Shown: positions 13,313 through 26,100 of the stretch, one piece after another
How positions within the stretch are numbered: position 1 is the first letter of the stretch
How the letters are laid out: every line of letters begins with the position of its first letter
DNA from: Dipylidium caninum
Taxonomy: Eukaryota > Platyhelminthes > Cestoda > Cyclophyllidea > Dipylidiidae
Direction: 5' to 3'
Length of the DNA stretch: 64,000 nt
NCBI GenBank assembly: GCA_017562135.1
Contig: QEYB01000282.1
Coordinates: 1,152,408 to 1,216,407 of the forward strand
Program-made: the position numbers and the translations under genes
The notes under the pieces: generated by a model
What the model saw: the letters and a program-made list of their open reading frames with translations, nothing else
Databases searched by the model: none
What the model was told of the DNA's origin: nothing

Positions 13313-13544
13313 GCGGGAGCAGAACGCATCGCCTGCCACTCTGACTCTGCGTGGATTTCGGCTCCAGCCCTCGCAGCAACATCATCATCTCCCCGCTCTT
13401 ACAACCTGCTCCCGCATTTCTCGTACACACCCGCACCTGCACTCGCACCCGAATGGGGACGACTACCAGTCTACACAGAAAATGTAACTGTGGAAGTCTT
13501 CTGTTTGCCAAGTCTACTTTGTGTGCCCAAGTGAACTACTAAGG

Positions 13545-15119
13545 ATGTTGAATTTAAACTCTTCTCAGCTGCTTTCAGACAACGCAGTAGTGGATGAGGA
13601 AGAGGATGAGGAGGAGGAGGAGGCGGAGGCGGAGGCGGAGGTGGAAGAGGTGTACTTGAGGGGGAGCGGTGGGATCCAACGGCCCGAATCGTCCTCGAGC
13701 CTACAATTGTCGTCACTGGTGCCTGTAGTGCTCATCCACGGATGGTTGCTGTCATTCTCGCATTATATCGCCCTCTACTCCATGCTGACGGCCCGGCTGG
13801 GCACCCGCTGCGACTGCCGAAAGTTGAGAGCCAAATCAGAAGTTGTTCGACGCCGAAGTGTGAACTATGCCCGCAGGTGCCAAGACACCCTCCTACCCAT
13901 TGTTAACAAAGTTGGGGTAACACTTCTCAGCCTTTCGGCAAATTTCTCCCAGTTAAGTGCGGAGAGTATTCGCTTGTCGCAACGCAGCAGACGGAAGTCA
14001 AACCTCGAGGACTACTGCCGCTTATTCTTCCTCCACTGCACATGTCTTGAGTTTTTCATCGGTCAGTTATTGCGAACGGCCTCGTTATTTCACTCCTTTT
14101 CCCTCAACATCGGTAGATCGCTGACAAGTTCACTAGTCTCTCCGCCGCCGAATTTTATCTATTCCGGACTTGCAGAGGTGGAAAGACCGAAGAAGAAACG
14201 CCCTCAATTACTGTCGCGACGAGGTCGAGATGACAGTAAAGCCCACGTCAATGAATCGCTCCCGGGTGTGGAGCTGGAATTGGCCTCTCGAACTAGCCTT
14301 GGTCCATCTCCAAGTGACGATCATGAAACCTTCTCCAGTGACCATTCTCATCCCACTGCTGCATCTCCCGATTGTTTGTCCCAACAGGACAATCAAAATT
14401 CTTGCGATGGTGGAAATTGTAAGCCTTCTTCCTCCATTTGTGAGGCCACTTCTATTCCGTCTACCGTAGTCAACCAAGCATCATCAAGGCAAAACGTTGA
14501 AAGGAAGAAGAAGCTCAACCATCCTGTTCACCTCCCCCAAAGTGAATACAAAAAACGTATTATAGAATCGGACACGGAATGTCTCGAGAAGTTGGTCAAC
14601 GACATACGCCTTGTACGGGGAATGATTGTGGAAATTCAGACGACTGTGCCGGTGTATCCATGGACGAATTGTGAGAAGATCAATGCAAGTCCGAATGGGG
14701 ATAAGGAGATAAGCCTCACTGAGAATATCTGTGAAATGGTGGAGGGATTGCAAGGCCAGAGTGATGCTGATTACAACAACAATGGAACTATGAGTAACGA
14801 AGGTGGAAACGGCAAATCGGAGATCGGACGACTTCCTCTAGGTCATATAAAACAGCAGCCACGGCTATGTCACTGCCTTTCTTCTTCACGATGGTGGCTG
14901 CCAAGTCGACAAAAGCCACGTCTGCCGATTAGGGCACAACGCAGAGGTCAGTTGAGGCGAGTGACGGATGGATTTGAGGAGAAGAGTCAGGAGGACGATG
15001 AGACCGTGGTGAGTAAACGCCTCCGCCGGAAACAATACATATGCCTAAGCTTCATCATTGCCATATCAATAGGATTATTTGGATCAGCTCTGGGATCGTG
15101 TATCTACCTGCTTACCTAA
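13545..15119 (+). CDS. Unrecognised intronless membrane protein, C-terminal transmembrane anchor
   Basis: A single open frame encodes 524 residues from ATG 13545; the frame is open 8 codons upstream to a GTG. I do not recognise the family. Visible features are an acidic poly-Glu stretch (residues about 19-38), a hydrophobic segment around residues 58-85 (SLVPVVLIHGWLLSFSHYIA), an amphipathic or hydrophobic Cys-containing block around 165-200, and a long Ser/Asn/Asp-rich hydrophilic middle. A basic region (RRGQLRR, KRLRRKQ) is followed directly by a terminal hydrophobic helix (YICLSFIIAISIGLFGSALG) that ends five residues before the stop. That end is typical of a tail-anchored protein. It is the only intronless gene in a window where every neighbour is heavily split, so a retroposed origin is possible. 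A poly-C/T stretch follows the stop, and AATAAA at 15737-15742 is a candidate poly(A) signal. Confidence 0.7.
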   Translation: MLNLNSSQLLSDNAVVDEEEDEEEEEAEAEAEVEEVYLRGSGGIQRPESSSSLQLSSLVPVVLIHGWLLSFSHYIALYSMLTARLGTRCDCRKLRAKSEVVRRRSVNYARRCQDTLLPIVNKVGVTLLSLSANFSQLSAESIRLSQRSRRKSNLEDYCRLFFLHCTCLEFFIGQLLRTASLFHSFSLNIGRSLTSSLVSPPPNFIYSGLAEVERPKKKRPQLLSRRGRDDSKAHVNESLPGVELELASRTSLGPSPSDDHETFSSDHSHPTAASPDCLSQQDNQNSCDGGNCKPSSSICEATSIPSTVVNQASSRQNVERKKKLNHPVHLPQSEYKKRIIESDTECLEKLVNDIRLVRGMIVEIQTTVPVYPWTNCEKINASPNGDKEISLTENICEMVEGLQGQSDADYNNNGTMSNEGGNGKSEIGRLPLGHIKQQPRLCHCLSSSRWWLPSRQKPRLPIRAQRRGQLRRVTDGFEEKSQEDDETVVSKRLRRKQYICLSFIIAISIGLFGSALGSCIYLLT

Positions 15120-17142
15120 GGTGATCCTCTTCCCCCCCCCTCCCCCTCCTCAATCCACCCACACGCGATTTTACTTATCTCTGCCTTTTTCCTCTCTCCA
15201 CCCTTCAAATCCTGGGCCTCCTTTTCAGTCTCACTGAGCGATTCAAAGCCCGTTAGTCGAACACCTTCCGTGTTACCGCTACAAAACAACAGCGATTGCG
15301 AGCTTGGCGTGCACGCAGCGTCTTGCCGAACAATTTTTATTTTTTAACACACTTTTGTACTATAAAAAGGAATGTGTTTATGTCAATATATCCACCTGTT
15401 TGTGTGTGTGTATGCACGGGGCCGGATCTGTGTGATACGAGTATCCATGGGAAAACCGCGTCCCCATGAAGCCTTTTTAAATTATAATGCATGCGTTTTC
15501 GTGATTTACGCTCATTCGCAATCGTCGTGGTCACCTCCATAGCTGATGATCGAATGGCCACGAATGCGGAGCTTCAATTCAGGCGGCCGGTTAGGCTGAC
15601 TCCAAAACACACTTAATTACTTCCAGCCAGTAGACTTTACTGTTATTTCAACTGTGAATTTTCTGTTGCTTTATTATACGCTGAGAGTGGATATATGGAG
15701 GATTGTGCATCCACAGCCGAATGCCAAAAAGAGAAAAATAAATTAGCGATAGACCTTTTTTTCCTCACTGGTTAAATGCGCTTTACTAAGTAGTCGTCGA
15801 TAAAAAGAGAAATGACAGGCAAAATTCACGGAGACGTTTGGTTGCATTAATGAGGAACACAAAAGTAGCAAGGGAAGCTGTTTCGAATATGCCATTCGTT
15901 TTAAGAAACAAAATAGTATTGCATTCCGTAATCGTCCCGATGATTAGCTGCCTGGCCAAGGAGTGAACTTGCTAGTCTATGGAAATCGGTAGTGGAGTTA
16001 TTGACGGGGTCGGTTTCAGTTCTTCGATATTAAACAGCACCAAGCCCATGTCATATAATAAGGCAGTGACTCTAATAGGAGAATATTCAGTCCAAATAGC
16101 CAGTATTTTGTTGAAGATCAAATTTCTTTGAAAAATTACCTGTTTTGAATAAGAATCCTAAATTTCGGTGTCGACGTATTTTTTGAAATATAGATTGCTC
16201 TCAATCATGAGATTGGCTGGTAAAAGTCAAGATTTTGTTCCTCTGTTGCCTTACCAAACGGGTCGAAATCGGCAAAGTAAGATGATCAAAGGAAGATAAT
16301 CAAATGCATCAAGAATAAATGACGTTATAAGACCCAGGAGCTGCAGACATGTATTAATCCTGCCTTAATAAGCCCAAGCGATGGAATTATCTTCGTCTTT
16401 GTTTTACTTATAATATGGAACTACTCTATTTATCTGAATATGCAGAATTGGAAAAACGAATTTCAGTATCGCTTGAAGATATAGAGTTGAATGGTTTGTA
16501 ACAGAATCATGTGGAGGTTTCATATTTAAGGAAATGGTTCAAAAATGGTTATTGGTTTATCACAGTTGCTATCTCAATCTACTTATATCAAGGCACGCAG
16601 CACGAAATTCGTCCAAAGGAGGCACCGACCTGGTAATACAAAACTTTCCAGCAAATGGCATGTCGATTTGAGCATTACGCGTATCGGGCCCCGAGAACAG
16701 CCCACAACTGTGCGGCGAAGATATATAATAGACGGTCATTACAATCTGCAATTATTCTTCACGTTCCAATGATTAGGGGATACGCGAATAAAAATCTAGT
16801 ACTCGAAGGAGCTCCAATAGAACTTATATAAACAGTGACAAGCTACTCTATTTATTTCTCCCTTTTTTAATCGTCACGAGAAAAGGATAATTAACCGATT
16901 TGTCGTTACTTACATACTACAATGTGATTCGCCGCCACTTTTGGAATTAATACACATCGGCCTCTCAGGTTTCAAAACTTAAAATATGAATAATATCCTT
17001 GCACCATGTAGTTTTGGTTTCACGAGGGAAAATCTTTTAACTGAAATCGTTTATAATGAACTAAAATGTCATTCTGCGTACGACCTTCACATTGATAACT
17101 TATATAAACCCGCATACATAGTCATAGATACCAGCAGCGTAA
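15120..17142. other. Intergenic region, no recognised gene
   Basis: AT-rich sequence between the tail-anchored protein gene and IFT140. It holds a C-rich run just after 15130 and AATAAA at 15737-15742. No exon with believable coding content was seen on either strand. Confidence 0.55.
17099..17107 (+). promoter_or_regulatory. TATA-box-like TATATAAA upstream of IFT140
   Basis: TATATAAA lies about 40 bp before the IFT140 ATG at 17143. If used, it implies a very short 5' UTR. In an AT-rich genome such a match can occur by chance. Confidence 0.3.
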
Positions 17143-20100
17143 ATGTCCCTATATTATAGCACAAAATTGCGTAATATTGGTGGACCTGTTACATTTATTT
17201 CATGGCATAATGGCCAGTCGAAATTGGCTGTTGCTTCTAACACTTTTCCCAGTGGTTCCGAATTATTGATAACAAATAAGAATGTAAATCATTTTACCAA
17301 TAATAAATAGACTCATGTCACCGGAACAAAATTTGCATATGCGAAAAGGATATGTTTATTGTCATGGCATCCGGCAGAGCTCAGAATTGCCATCGGATGG
17401 GAGGGCGAAGGCATATCGATTCTTGATACGGCTACCAATACAACAATGAACTTAAGTGACGTGACATACCATGTATCCACAATTGTCTGGTCCCCGCATG
17501 GCCGTATATTATTTGAAGCTGGGGAGAATGGTCAGTTATGCATGTGGGCTTCTTCCCCGACGGCCCCGGACCCGCATCAGATCCTTTCAACTTCTGTTGA
17601 AACACCCATATCGTCTCTTGTAGTGATTGAGATGAAAAGGTTTCAATAATACGATTATTTTGATTGTATAGTTTTAAGGATGCAGATTCGAATATGCCGA
17701 ATTTTTATAAAAGCCGTTGGCGGAAGTCTATTTCCACAAATCAACTAGCCGACGGCGCAATTTACCTCGGAGGATGTCGTGATGGTATGACAAATTGAAA
17801 GTTTTTCCTATTAAATTTAGGAAACATTATTCGAATTGCTGGGGAGGTTTCATCAATTGGCCATAATATTGAAACGAGGACAGAGCGTCTTACTGTTTTG
17901 GCACATCGTAACGCGCCCATCGTGAAGCTTTTGGTTGACATCACGAATAGAGTATTGCTTGTGATAACAGAGGATAACATATTGGTAGAATATGAGATTG
18001 TAGATGATTCCTGCAAAGTTGTTACGGAACAAATTACGGTTAGCTGTTGGTTTTAGTAATTCAGAGATCGTGGGGCAGTATAATATTCTTCTCTGCGAGT
18101 ATATGCCTTAGTATTTTGTTGGTCAAACCATACATTTGATTTTTGACTTAATATTTGATTTTACTCCTTTTTCTCACCACTCCCAACTTTTCCCTATTAA
18201 GCTCAAACTAGCCTCTCAGTTAAACGACCAGCCGAGTTTTATTTGGGCCGGAGAAATGATACTGGCAATGGCACTCGGTGAAAACTTGGTCCGCTTGTGG
18301 GATATTAAAAGATCGGATAATTACACTCTTACACCATGTCTTGGCGCTGATGTAGAAAAACGAAGTCCCATTGTGATAACAAAGTTGGCTTATTGTCGCA
18401 ATTACTGTAAGCCAGAAAAAATCGCCTAAATTACATAATTGCTTTCCCCAGGTCTCTTAGCTGTTGGCATGAACGATGGGCGAATAGCAGTGTGGAAACA
18501 CATAGAAGCAAATAATAACAAGTACACAAACAGCGATGAGGCAGATCGTCAGGATGACTTTGACAAACCAGCCGTAGCAATTTTCAACAACAGTGAACCG
18601 GAATATTGTTGGTCCCCACAGCCGATTATCGACTTATTAGCGAATCACGGGGATGAAAATTTTCGTGATTCTACTAAAAATTTGTCTGTCAACGCTCTCA
18701 CTTGGGACCATGTAACAGGCGCGCTAGCAGCTAGCTATGTTTCTTCTGAGGATTATTTACCTGGTAAGCGTCTAAAATAAATAAATAGATGCCGACTTAA
18801 TGGCAAGACATCGAATAATCGCAAATTTCTCAAAGTGATACTATCTTCACACTCAATTATGGTACACATTTCTAAGTCACACAAGGCTCTATCTGAGAAA
18901 TACCAGAGATATTCTGATATGATTGAATTGTTTATCACCTCTGTAAACTGGCAATGTAAATGAAAACAAAAATTAACTTAGGAGCATTTTATTTGAACCC
19001 CTCGAACTTCTTACTGTCGTGCAGAGTTTCTGTCTCACATTATCATCAATGTTTAGTTAGATACGAAACTTTAAGGCTAAAGGCTAGGACGGCATGTTTT
19101 TGACCGATCACGTCAATGTGATGCCTTCTCAACTGCTAATTTCAATGATGGTGTGTAAAAAATAGTGAGATTACAAACGTTGGCGTTGAGCCATTAACTA
19201 TTCCCTTGGATTTCTACATAATCATTATTTCTTTTACGTGACCTATAAACTTCAGTTTATAAATTGACCTGGCAAATTTTTTTGCACTTGAGTGGTATGC
19301 CACAACAATGTAAGGAAAAATATTCGTTTTACTCGATATCTGACGCGAGGATAGGACGACTGTAAGTAAAAGAACGCAATGGTAACCGGCATTTGCGTAG
19401 ATTTGATCAAATGACCGGGCACATGAGTAAACCATGAATAAGTATATAATTGGAATCTGTTCGCATTCACCAGAAGATGCGGAGGAAAACATAAAATCTG
19501 TCCATTCCGCGTTCGTTCTCTCGCAACGCCCGCTGTGTGCAAACATCGGAGGAGGAGGAAGTGCCGTAGTACAGGTTTCCTCTCAGCGTATTGTTGTGGT
19601 CACATCAAATCCAGTGTATTTCACCAAACCGGGCGCTCCGGACCTCGCTTACGTGCGGACTGCACGGTCTGCTAATTCACTGGTCACCACAGGGCTAGAA
19701 AAATCTATCGAAACCACTGAAAGTGAAATTTTTGTGGAACAACAACTACAGAGTGTGTTTTGCACTCAGGTGAGTCTGGTTGTTTAAATATGTCATCCAA
19801 TCTCAACAACAAGTCGCAAGTGATATAATCACAGTCGCTGTGGTGAAGAATATTAGTTTAAATTATATTATTGACCACCGTTTAAGCGGTAATACGATTT
19901 TGTTAAATGGTTAAAAACCTTAATGGAGCACAATCGGTTCCACTGACAGGTTTGCGCTTTTTAATAAGGGTGGATGGATGCAGCAGTTAAATTTCGAAGA
20001 AAGTGTTGTAATTTTTAGATATAACACAGGCGCACACAATCTCATTCCTTACTTACCCGCATAAAGCTTATCTTACTGTCTCTAAGATAGTCCGCAAATG

Positions 20101-23100
20101 CGCATGTTTACGTAGTTAAGCAGGGGAATTTAGTCGTTGTTTGTCATTAAGAGACTGTTTCATGTCTCATACTAATAGAAACACACTGATCGGTTTTGGT
20201 TGTAGAGTAAAATTTACCAAAATAAGATAATGACAGGCCGAAAAATCGCTCGTTATTCTCGTGAATAGCTGAGCTCATTCTCTGGTTTTCAATTTTGGCT
20301 AATTAGGTTTACTTAAAAAGGATATCTAAATAATTGAAAGCGACTAATGAGGCAAAACACGAAACTTTTGTTTACTTAGTTACCCTTCCGTATTGGTGGC
20401 GCCAATGGCAATGGTTAAATTAGCCAAATTTTATTTAGCAATGTAAAAGAGATTAAAATCTCTCGAGGCATACTTTAAAGGTGTCCCTTTTAATGACAAA
20501 TTTTAATAACATCTTAAGTTTCGTCAGTTATACAAAAAACAAACCTAACGCGCATTACTGAAGTGATAAAGCCTTCTTAACTAACTAATCTTCCACAGGA
20601 GACACTAATTTCCCTGGCGTGGTGTAACTGCATTAACCCTTTTTGTCCAAACTAATCACTCGCATATAACTCAAAATGTAAGGATGTTAACTATCCACAT
20701 GAATTTTCAGAAGGTTGATTTTCTTTTTCCATGCTCAACTGGTCGGTTTTGTTATTTTTTCTGCTGAAGGAGCATGTGGCAGTATGGGACGGCTACCACG
20801 TACAGGTCTTTAAACACAACTTTTCCCAACCCATTTCTCCTCTTTGTGAGTCCATTTCTTCTATTTATTTCATTATTCTAATACACTTTTCAGCTTTGTT
20901 AACACCTTTGTCGGCGTACAGTTCACATTCTTACTGTAAAGATAATGAAAGGCCATCGTAATCGTATTTAGAGTAAGTCGAGATCGTTCTGCGCACTAAA
21001 GCTTAAGAAGAGGTCTTCTTATCTCAAAACATTTCGAGTTTTATCGCCAAATGAATAATTAATTGACGCCCATAAAACTGTGTACCCCACTTCAGCCGTA
21101 TTCGCCTGTGAAGTTGAACTCGTCGGAATGCACGAGCAGAGCGTCGTAATGCGTGAAGAGCGCCAAATTCAGATACGCAACTTACAAGTTAGTTGTCTCT
21201 TGAGTGACCAACTCGTTTCACTCGTAGGGGACAGTGAAGCAACTCATTAACATCCCCGAATCAAACGGATCAATCTCCCGTATCTCCACATGCAACGGTT
21301 TTATGGCCTGTCTTACGGAATCCGGAGTTCTGAAAATGTTTGATTTGACACAAAAGTTAGTTGGTATAACCACTCAGGAGGTGATAACTCGGCTTACTTT
21401 AGGGAAGCTAAACAGATGTACTTGCCAAAGTCACTAAAGAGCATCCTCCCAGCCGATGCTAGCGGCGTGAAAGAAGAACAGCCGGCGGTGCGGGTGATGT
21501 GGCTGTCGGTGAATAGCAATGCTACTGCCGTAGCCTTTACTCTCGGCTCTGAGGCGCCTCTACACTGCGATTCGAGAATTTTCATATGGCAAGTAGAGTC
21601 AGATAGGATGCTGGTTTTTGACCTAGCAATTGGTAAAGTTACACCCCTGGCAGATGCAGACGCTGGAGCCCAGGCCGAGGGTAATTTGGAGGCTCGAGGT
21701 GAGTTAACTCAGGGCTCTGACGTTGTTAGCATGTGCTGCCCATGAAGCGCCTTCATGAATAACCACCAGTTTGATAGCATGAATTGCTGACCATGCTGAC
21801 GGCTGGCTTTGGCCCCTAACATATTAGGTTGAAAAATACGAAATGGACGTTGAAAATAATAGAAAATAAGAGCGCAATTTTCCAGATCAGGTATTATCTT
21901 CAGTGTAAATAACTTCCACTGACACCTACGACTTTCAGCCAGCGACTGGACAAGTCATAAATGCCTCTTTAAAAACAGCCATTATTTTTATCTTTGGCAG
22001 TAGATTAAAAATCTTTTATAGTTTTAATTTGTTTAGCGTATTAATTTTCCCAAAGGCAATTTGTATTTACGAAAAACATAATAAGTGGCCATAGAAATGT
22101 TTGGTGATGAATATGAGGACGTGTTAAAACGTCACACTGAGGCGAAGTTAGTTAATCTGTCAACAGCAAGTGAGGTTTCGTTTGGTCTTCGTGCCTTATC
22201 ATTCTGCAAAATTTGGCCGAACCGACTTAAAAACGCTGGTTGCTTTACCTTCATAAGTTTCTTCTCATGCCTGATATCAACATCCTCACGGCAATGGAAT
22301 TCCGCTGCAGTTAACTTTTATTTTTTCAATGAAACTTTGCCTTAGGGGATGGATCCTGATCTGCCCATTTGCTTGATTGTTTTCGGTTTCCCAACAAAAT
22401 CCCCTTTTCATCGCAACTGATGATTTGGTGTAAAAGTGGCGACAGTCAAGGACACCGGCTCGGTCCTACGCTCGGTTGATCGTCGCCAGTTGCCTCTGTT
22501 CGTGTGGCCGACACACTGGAGGCCTATCTTTTGCCTCTTCATTTATCGTACGCAGACGTTTTTCCAACACAACCGTAGTCGTATGAGGAGCTAATTCCTG
22601 TCTGGTTCACACCCAAATTCACTAAAAGTTTTGCGTGTGTGTTTGGGTCCAGTTTCACAATCGTCGTCCGTAATTTCTCCTTCACGTTGTCAACGCGGGC
22701 TGGTGGTTGTCTTCCTCTAAGCGAGGCTCCGAATGCCTCATTGACGTTTCTCGCAGCTTGTAGTGCTGCGTCATGATTAAATTTAGTGTCGTATAAGAAA
22801 AGTGGGTGTAATTCGACTTTTGTTTTCATTTGAGTTCCATGAAAAAAAATAAAATAAAAATGACTGAAACTTTATATCCGCGTTACAAAGTATCTCTCTT
22901 AGTCGTAGCTGGACAGTGACTAAACAAAAACGTCCGTTTCATGATTCCCAAAGTAATTCTACTTATTTCTATTTGTTGGTAATATTGTGTGAGGAGTAGT
23001 ATAAGTCGCTTAATTTTTAACTGCAGCGAAATACGGTGTTATATGACTTTTAGACTGTGAGCAGAAAACCCTTTCAAGCATTAGACAAATGACTTCAGAA

Positions 23101-26100
23101 GCGTTGCGCGGACTCTACCCGCTGAGACACTACTGGGACCTCTACGATTGTCGCCTTCTGGTGGTTGAGGCAGCAAAACTACCTTCAGAGGAATGTCAGA
23201 TTGATTGTGAACCAACTTACGAAACTTCTAAATCAAACAACAAAAGTCTGTCACATAATGCCCGGAAGCCCTTGAAGTCGTCAAAAAGTTACGGAACAGG
23301 CATTTATGATTCAGTCAGTCGGCGTAAACTTTTTGCGGCTTCAACACCTTCACATCACTGGGAGCTTTAGTTAAATAAACTCTCTTTTAGGCACAGAAGG
23401 TAGCTGTCGCATTCTTCGTGAGTCCCGAGCAAAAGAGTATAATTGTACAAGAGTCCTTTCACCTCGAGGCTACCTACGCCAACTTGATTGGCGTCGAAGT
23501 CCCTTACTTCTATTTCATTACCAAAGTAAGTTTATATCTTGACAGTAACGCTATAATTACTCGCTTTTTCGCTCCAACTACGACCTAAAAATGCATGACG
23601 CGCGTAATAGAACTAGGCTGGAAACTATGAATCGGGCCTTGGGTATAAGTATAAAATAAAAGGCAGAATCTGCCACATTATTTAGTATATTCAAATGAAA
23701 TCGCGTCCATTGACATCTGCCACTTTGTGCTAACGATTGGGCAAGTGATATGTGTCTTTTGAAAAAATTTATTTTTTTAAAGTTAATAAAAGATGCAAAG
23801 TCCTTTGAAATATCATTTTGGTAATGCTATTTTTTCTTCTCTTAAAAACTAATTGTAATTATTGAAAAAGGCAATAAATGTTCGGTGAAATGACGGGTAG
23901 TGAATGCGGAGGATGTGATAAAATTTTTCCTGTGTGGCATCAATTTTCTGCACGACATCTGAACTCCGCCGCGATTTGGGTTTCATTTTGCGGTGGTCGG
24001 AAAGGAATGGCGGACGACCACCCCTCGACCATTCCAACATATGTTTTCACCATAATTCCTTTTGATGAAATTTTCGCTTAGAGGTGTGTCCTGAGGGTGT
24101 ATTCTTATCCGCCTATTTGCGATATCTCCTTTTTGATTAGCACACAAAATCTACTTTTCACCGGAAATGATAATCTGTTGTAAAGATACAGCGACAGTCG
24201 TGGATTGCAAAGGAAGCTACAAAGGCGCTCAGTTGCCTCTGTTCGGATGGGCGGCACACATGAGTCAAATTGCTTTTTACTTTATCACCTTTTGTACGCA
24301 GATTTGGTTTTAACACACCCGTGTGAATGGTTATTTTCTATTTGGGCGCGAGTTCACGAATAGTTGTGGGTATGTGGATCGGATTTTCCCAATTGTTTCC
24401 CTTAATTCCCCCTCACCGTTGCCAACACGAGCCGGTGGTGGTCCTCCTGGAGACGAGGCTCCTCCTCCTCCTTTACGATACTCAAATTGCCAGAACGAAA
24501 TGGTTGCAACCAACAGGGAGCACTTTTTTCTTATTAGTGATGAATCCATCTCCTCGAAGCTTGTTGCGCTTAACTATAATTCACTTTGAAATCATATAAG
24601 AAAAGTGTGTATAAATCGCGTTTTTTTTCCAATCTAATTGCGGCAAAAAAAAACAAAATAAAATTGGGTGAACACACGAAAAGTGTTACAGAAGGAGTGA
24701 GAGCGCACGTTGCAAGGCATCTGGTTTAGTAGCAAATGGCCACAGACTAAACAAAAACTCCCGTTTCAGAGCTTCCAACTCAAAAATAAATCCCGAGTAA
24801 ATTTGTCAAAGAATGTGAAGGAAAAAATAAACATGTAAACATAACAACTACACGTCTTGTAAAACAATTACCGCACACTTAACTCTCGATATGTGAATCT
24901 TCACTTAAGAAGTTGTGGATTTTGTAGAAATATGTCGGAAAACTAACTCACCCTTCTAGACCGGCGTCGTTTCAAATGAGTCCGCGGACTTGAGCATGAA
25001 GCTGCGACCTAACAATCCGCCACTTCGCCATTTGAGTCGTCGAGTAATGCGTGAATTTAGGGGTCTTGAAACCGCCGACTCGTCAACACGAGACGCCATT
25101 CTTAACTTCAGTTTCTACCTGGCTCATGGTGAGATGGACGCTGCATTCAAGTCCATGAGATTGATTCGAAGCACTGCCGTGTGGAAGGTAAACCACCAAT
25201 GTTTCCTCCTCGTCTTTCGCCTCTTCATCTTCCGCCTCATCCCCATCCTCCTTCTCTTGGTCCTCTTCCCTCCCTCCTTCTTCCCCTCCTCTCCCTCCGC
25301 CTCCTCCTTCTCCTCCTCTTCATTTTCCCCTCCCTCCTCCTCCCCTTACTGCCTGTCTAGAATATGGCCAAAATGTGCGTTATCACCAGACGACTAAATG
25401 TTGGCCTCCTGTGTTTGGGCAAAATGGGCAATGCATCGGGTGCAGCGATGTTTAGAGACTTTCGGAACGGAGACAACTGCCTAACTGCTCAAGCCGGCGA
25501 ATTGGCACTACAATTGGGCATGATGGTACGGTGAGCCTTTACCACTCTTACCTCACTCCTGTCTGCAGGCAGAAGCCGAAAGCCTCTTCATCGAGGCTGG
25601 AAGATGGGATTTAGTCGCTAAATTATATCGCAGCATGGGACGTTGGAAGGAGGCTCTGAATGTCGTTGAAAAGCACAACCGAGTTCAACTAAGAAGCACT
25701 CACTTTGCCTGCGCGTTAGAGTTAAGGAAGAAGGGTTACATTAACGAGGCGATCAACCAGTATGTACCAACTCTGCGTTGTCCCTTAATGCTCCTTTACA
25801 GTTTTGTTCAGTCGAATACTCATCAAGTGGAAGTTCCACGAATGTTGATGAACTCGCCGGCGAAATTGGAGGCATTTGTTAACTCCCATCCCTCCAAGTA
25901 AGGCTCGAATAGCCTGGTTAAGTCAAGTAGAGAACTGCAGCACTGGTGGGCACAGAGTCTCGAGGCGAGAGGACAATTGCAAGACGCCGAAAAATATATT
26001 ACAGTCGAGTGAAGGACTACGTTTCTCTGGTGCGAGTCTACTGTTGTCAAGGTGAGGAAAAGGCGGCTCTCGACTTGTGCAATGAAACAGGCGACGTCGG

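Larger units (their letters stand above)
12290..13544. other. Intergenic/5' region, no recognised gene
   Basis: Only low-complexity and promoter-like sequence is visible here: GAA/GAG-rich sequence near 12967-13000, a CTG run, and a GC-richer block with CCAAT-type boxes. Open frames on both strands around 13000-13500 overlap one another and look compositional rather than coding. Confidence 0.55.

Noticed and set aside
13471..13716. Minus-strand frame with a long proline run
   Set aside because: It is the complement of the GAG/GCG acidic repeat in the tail-anchored protein gene, so a shadow of that gene.
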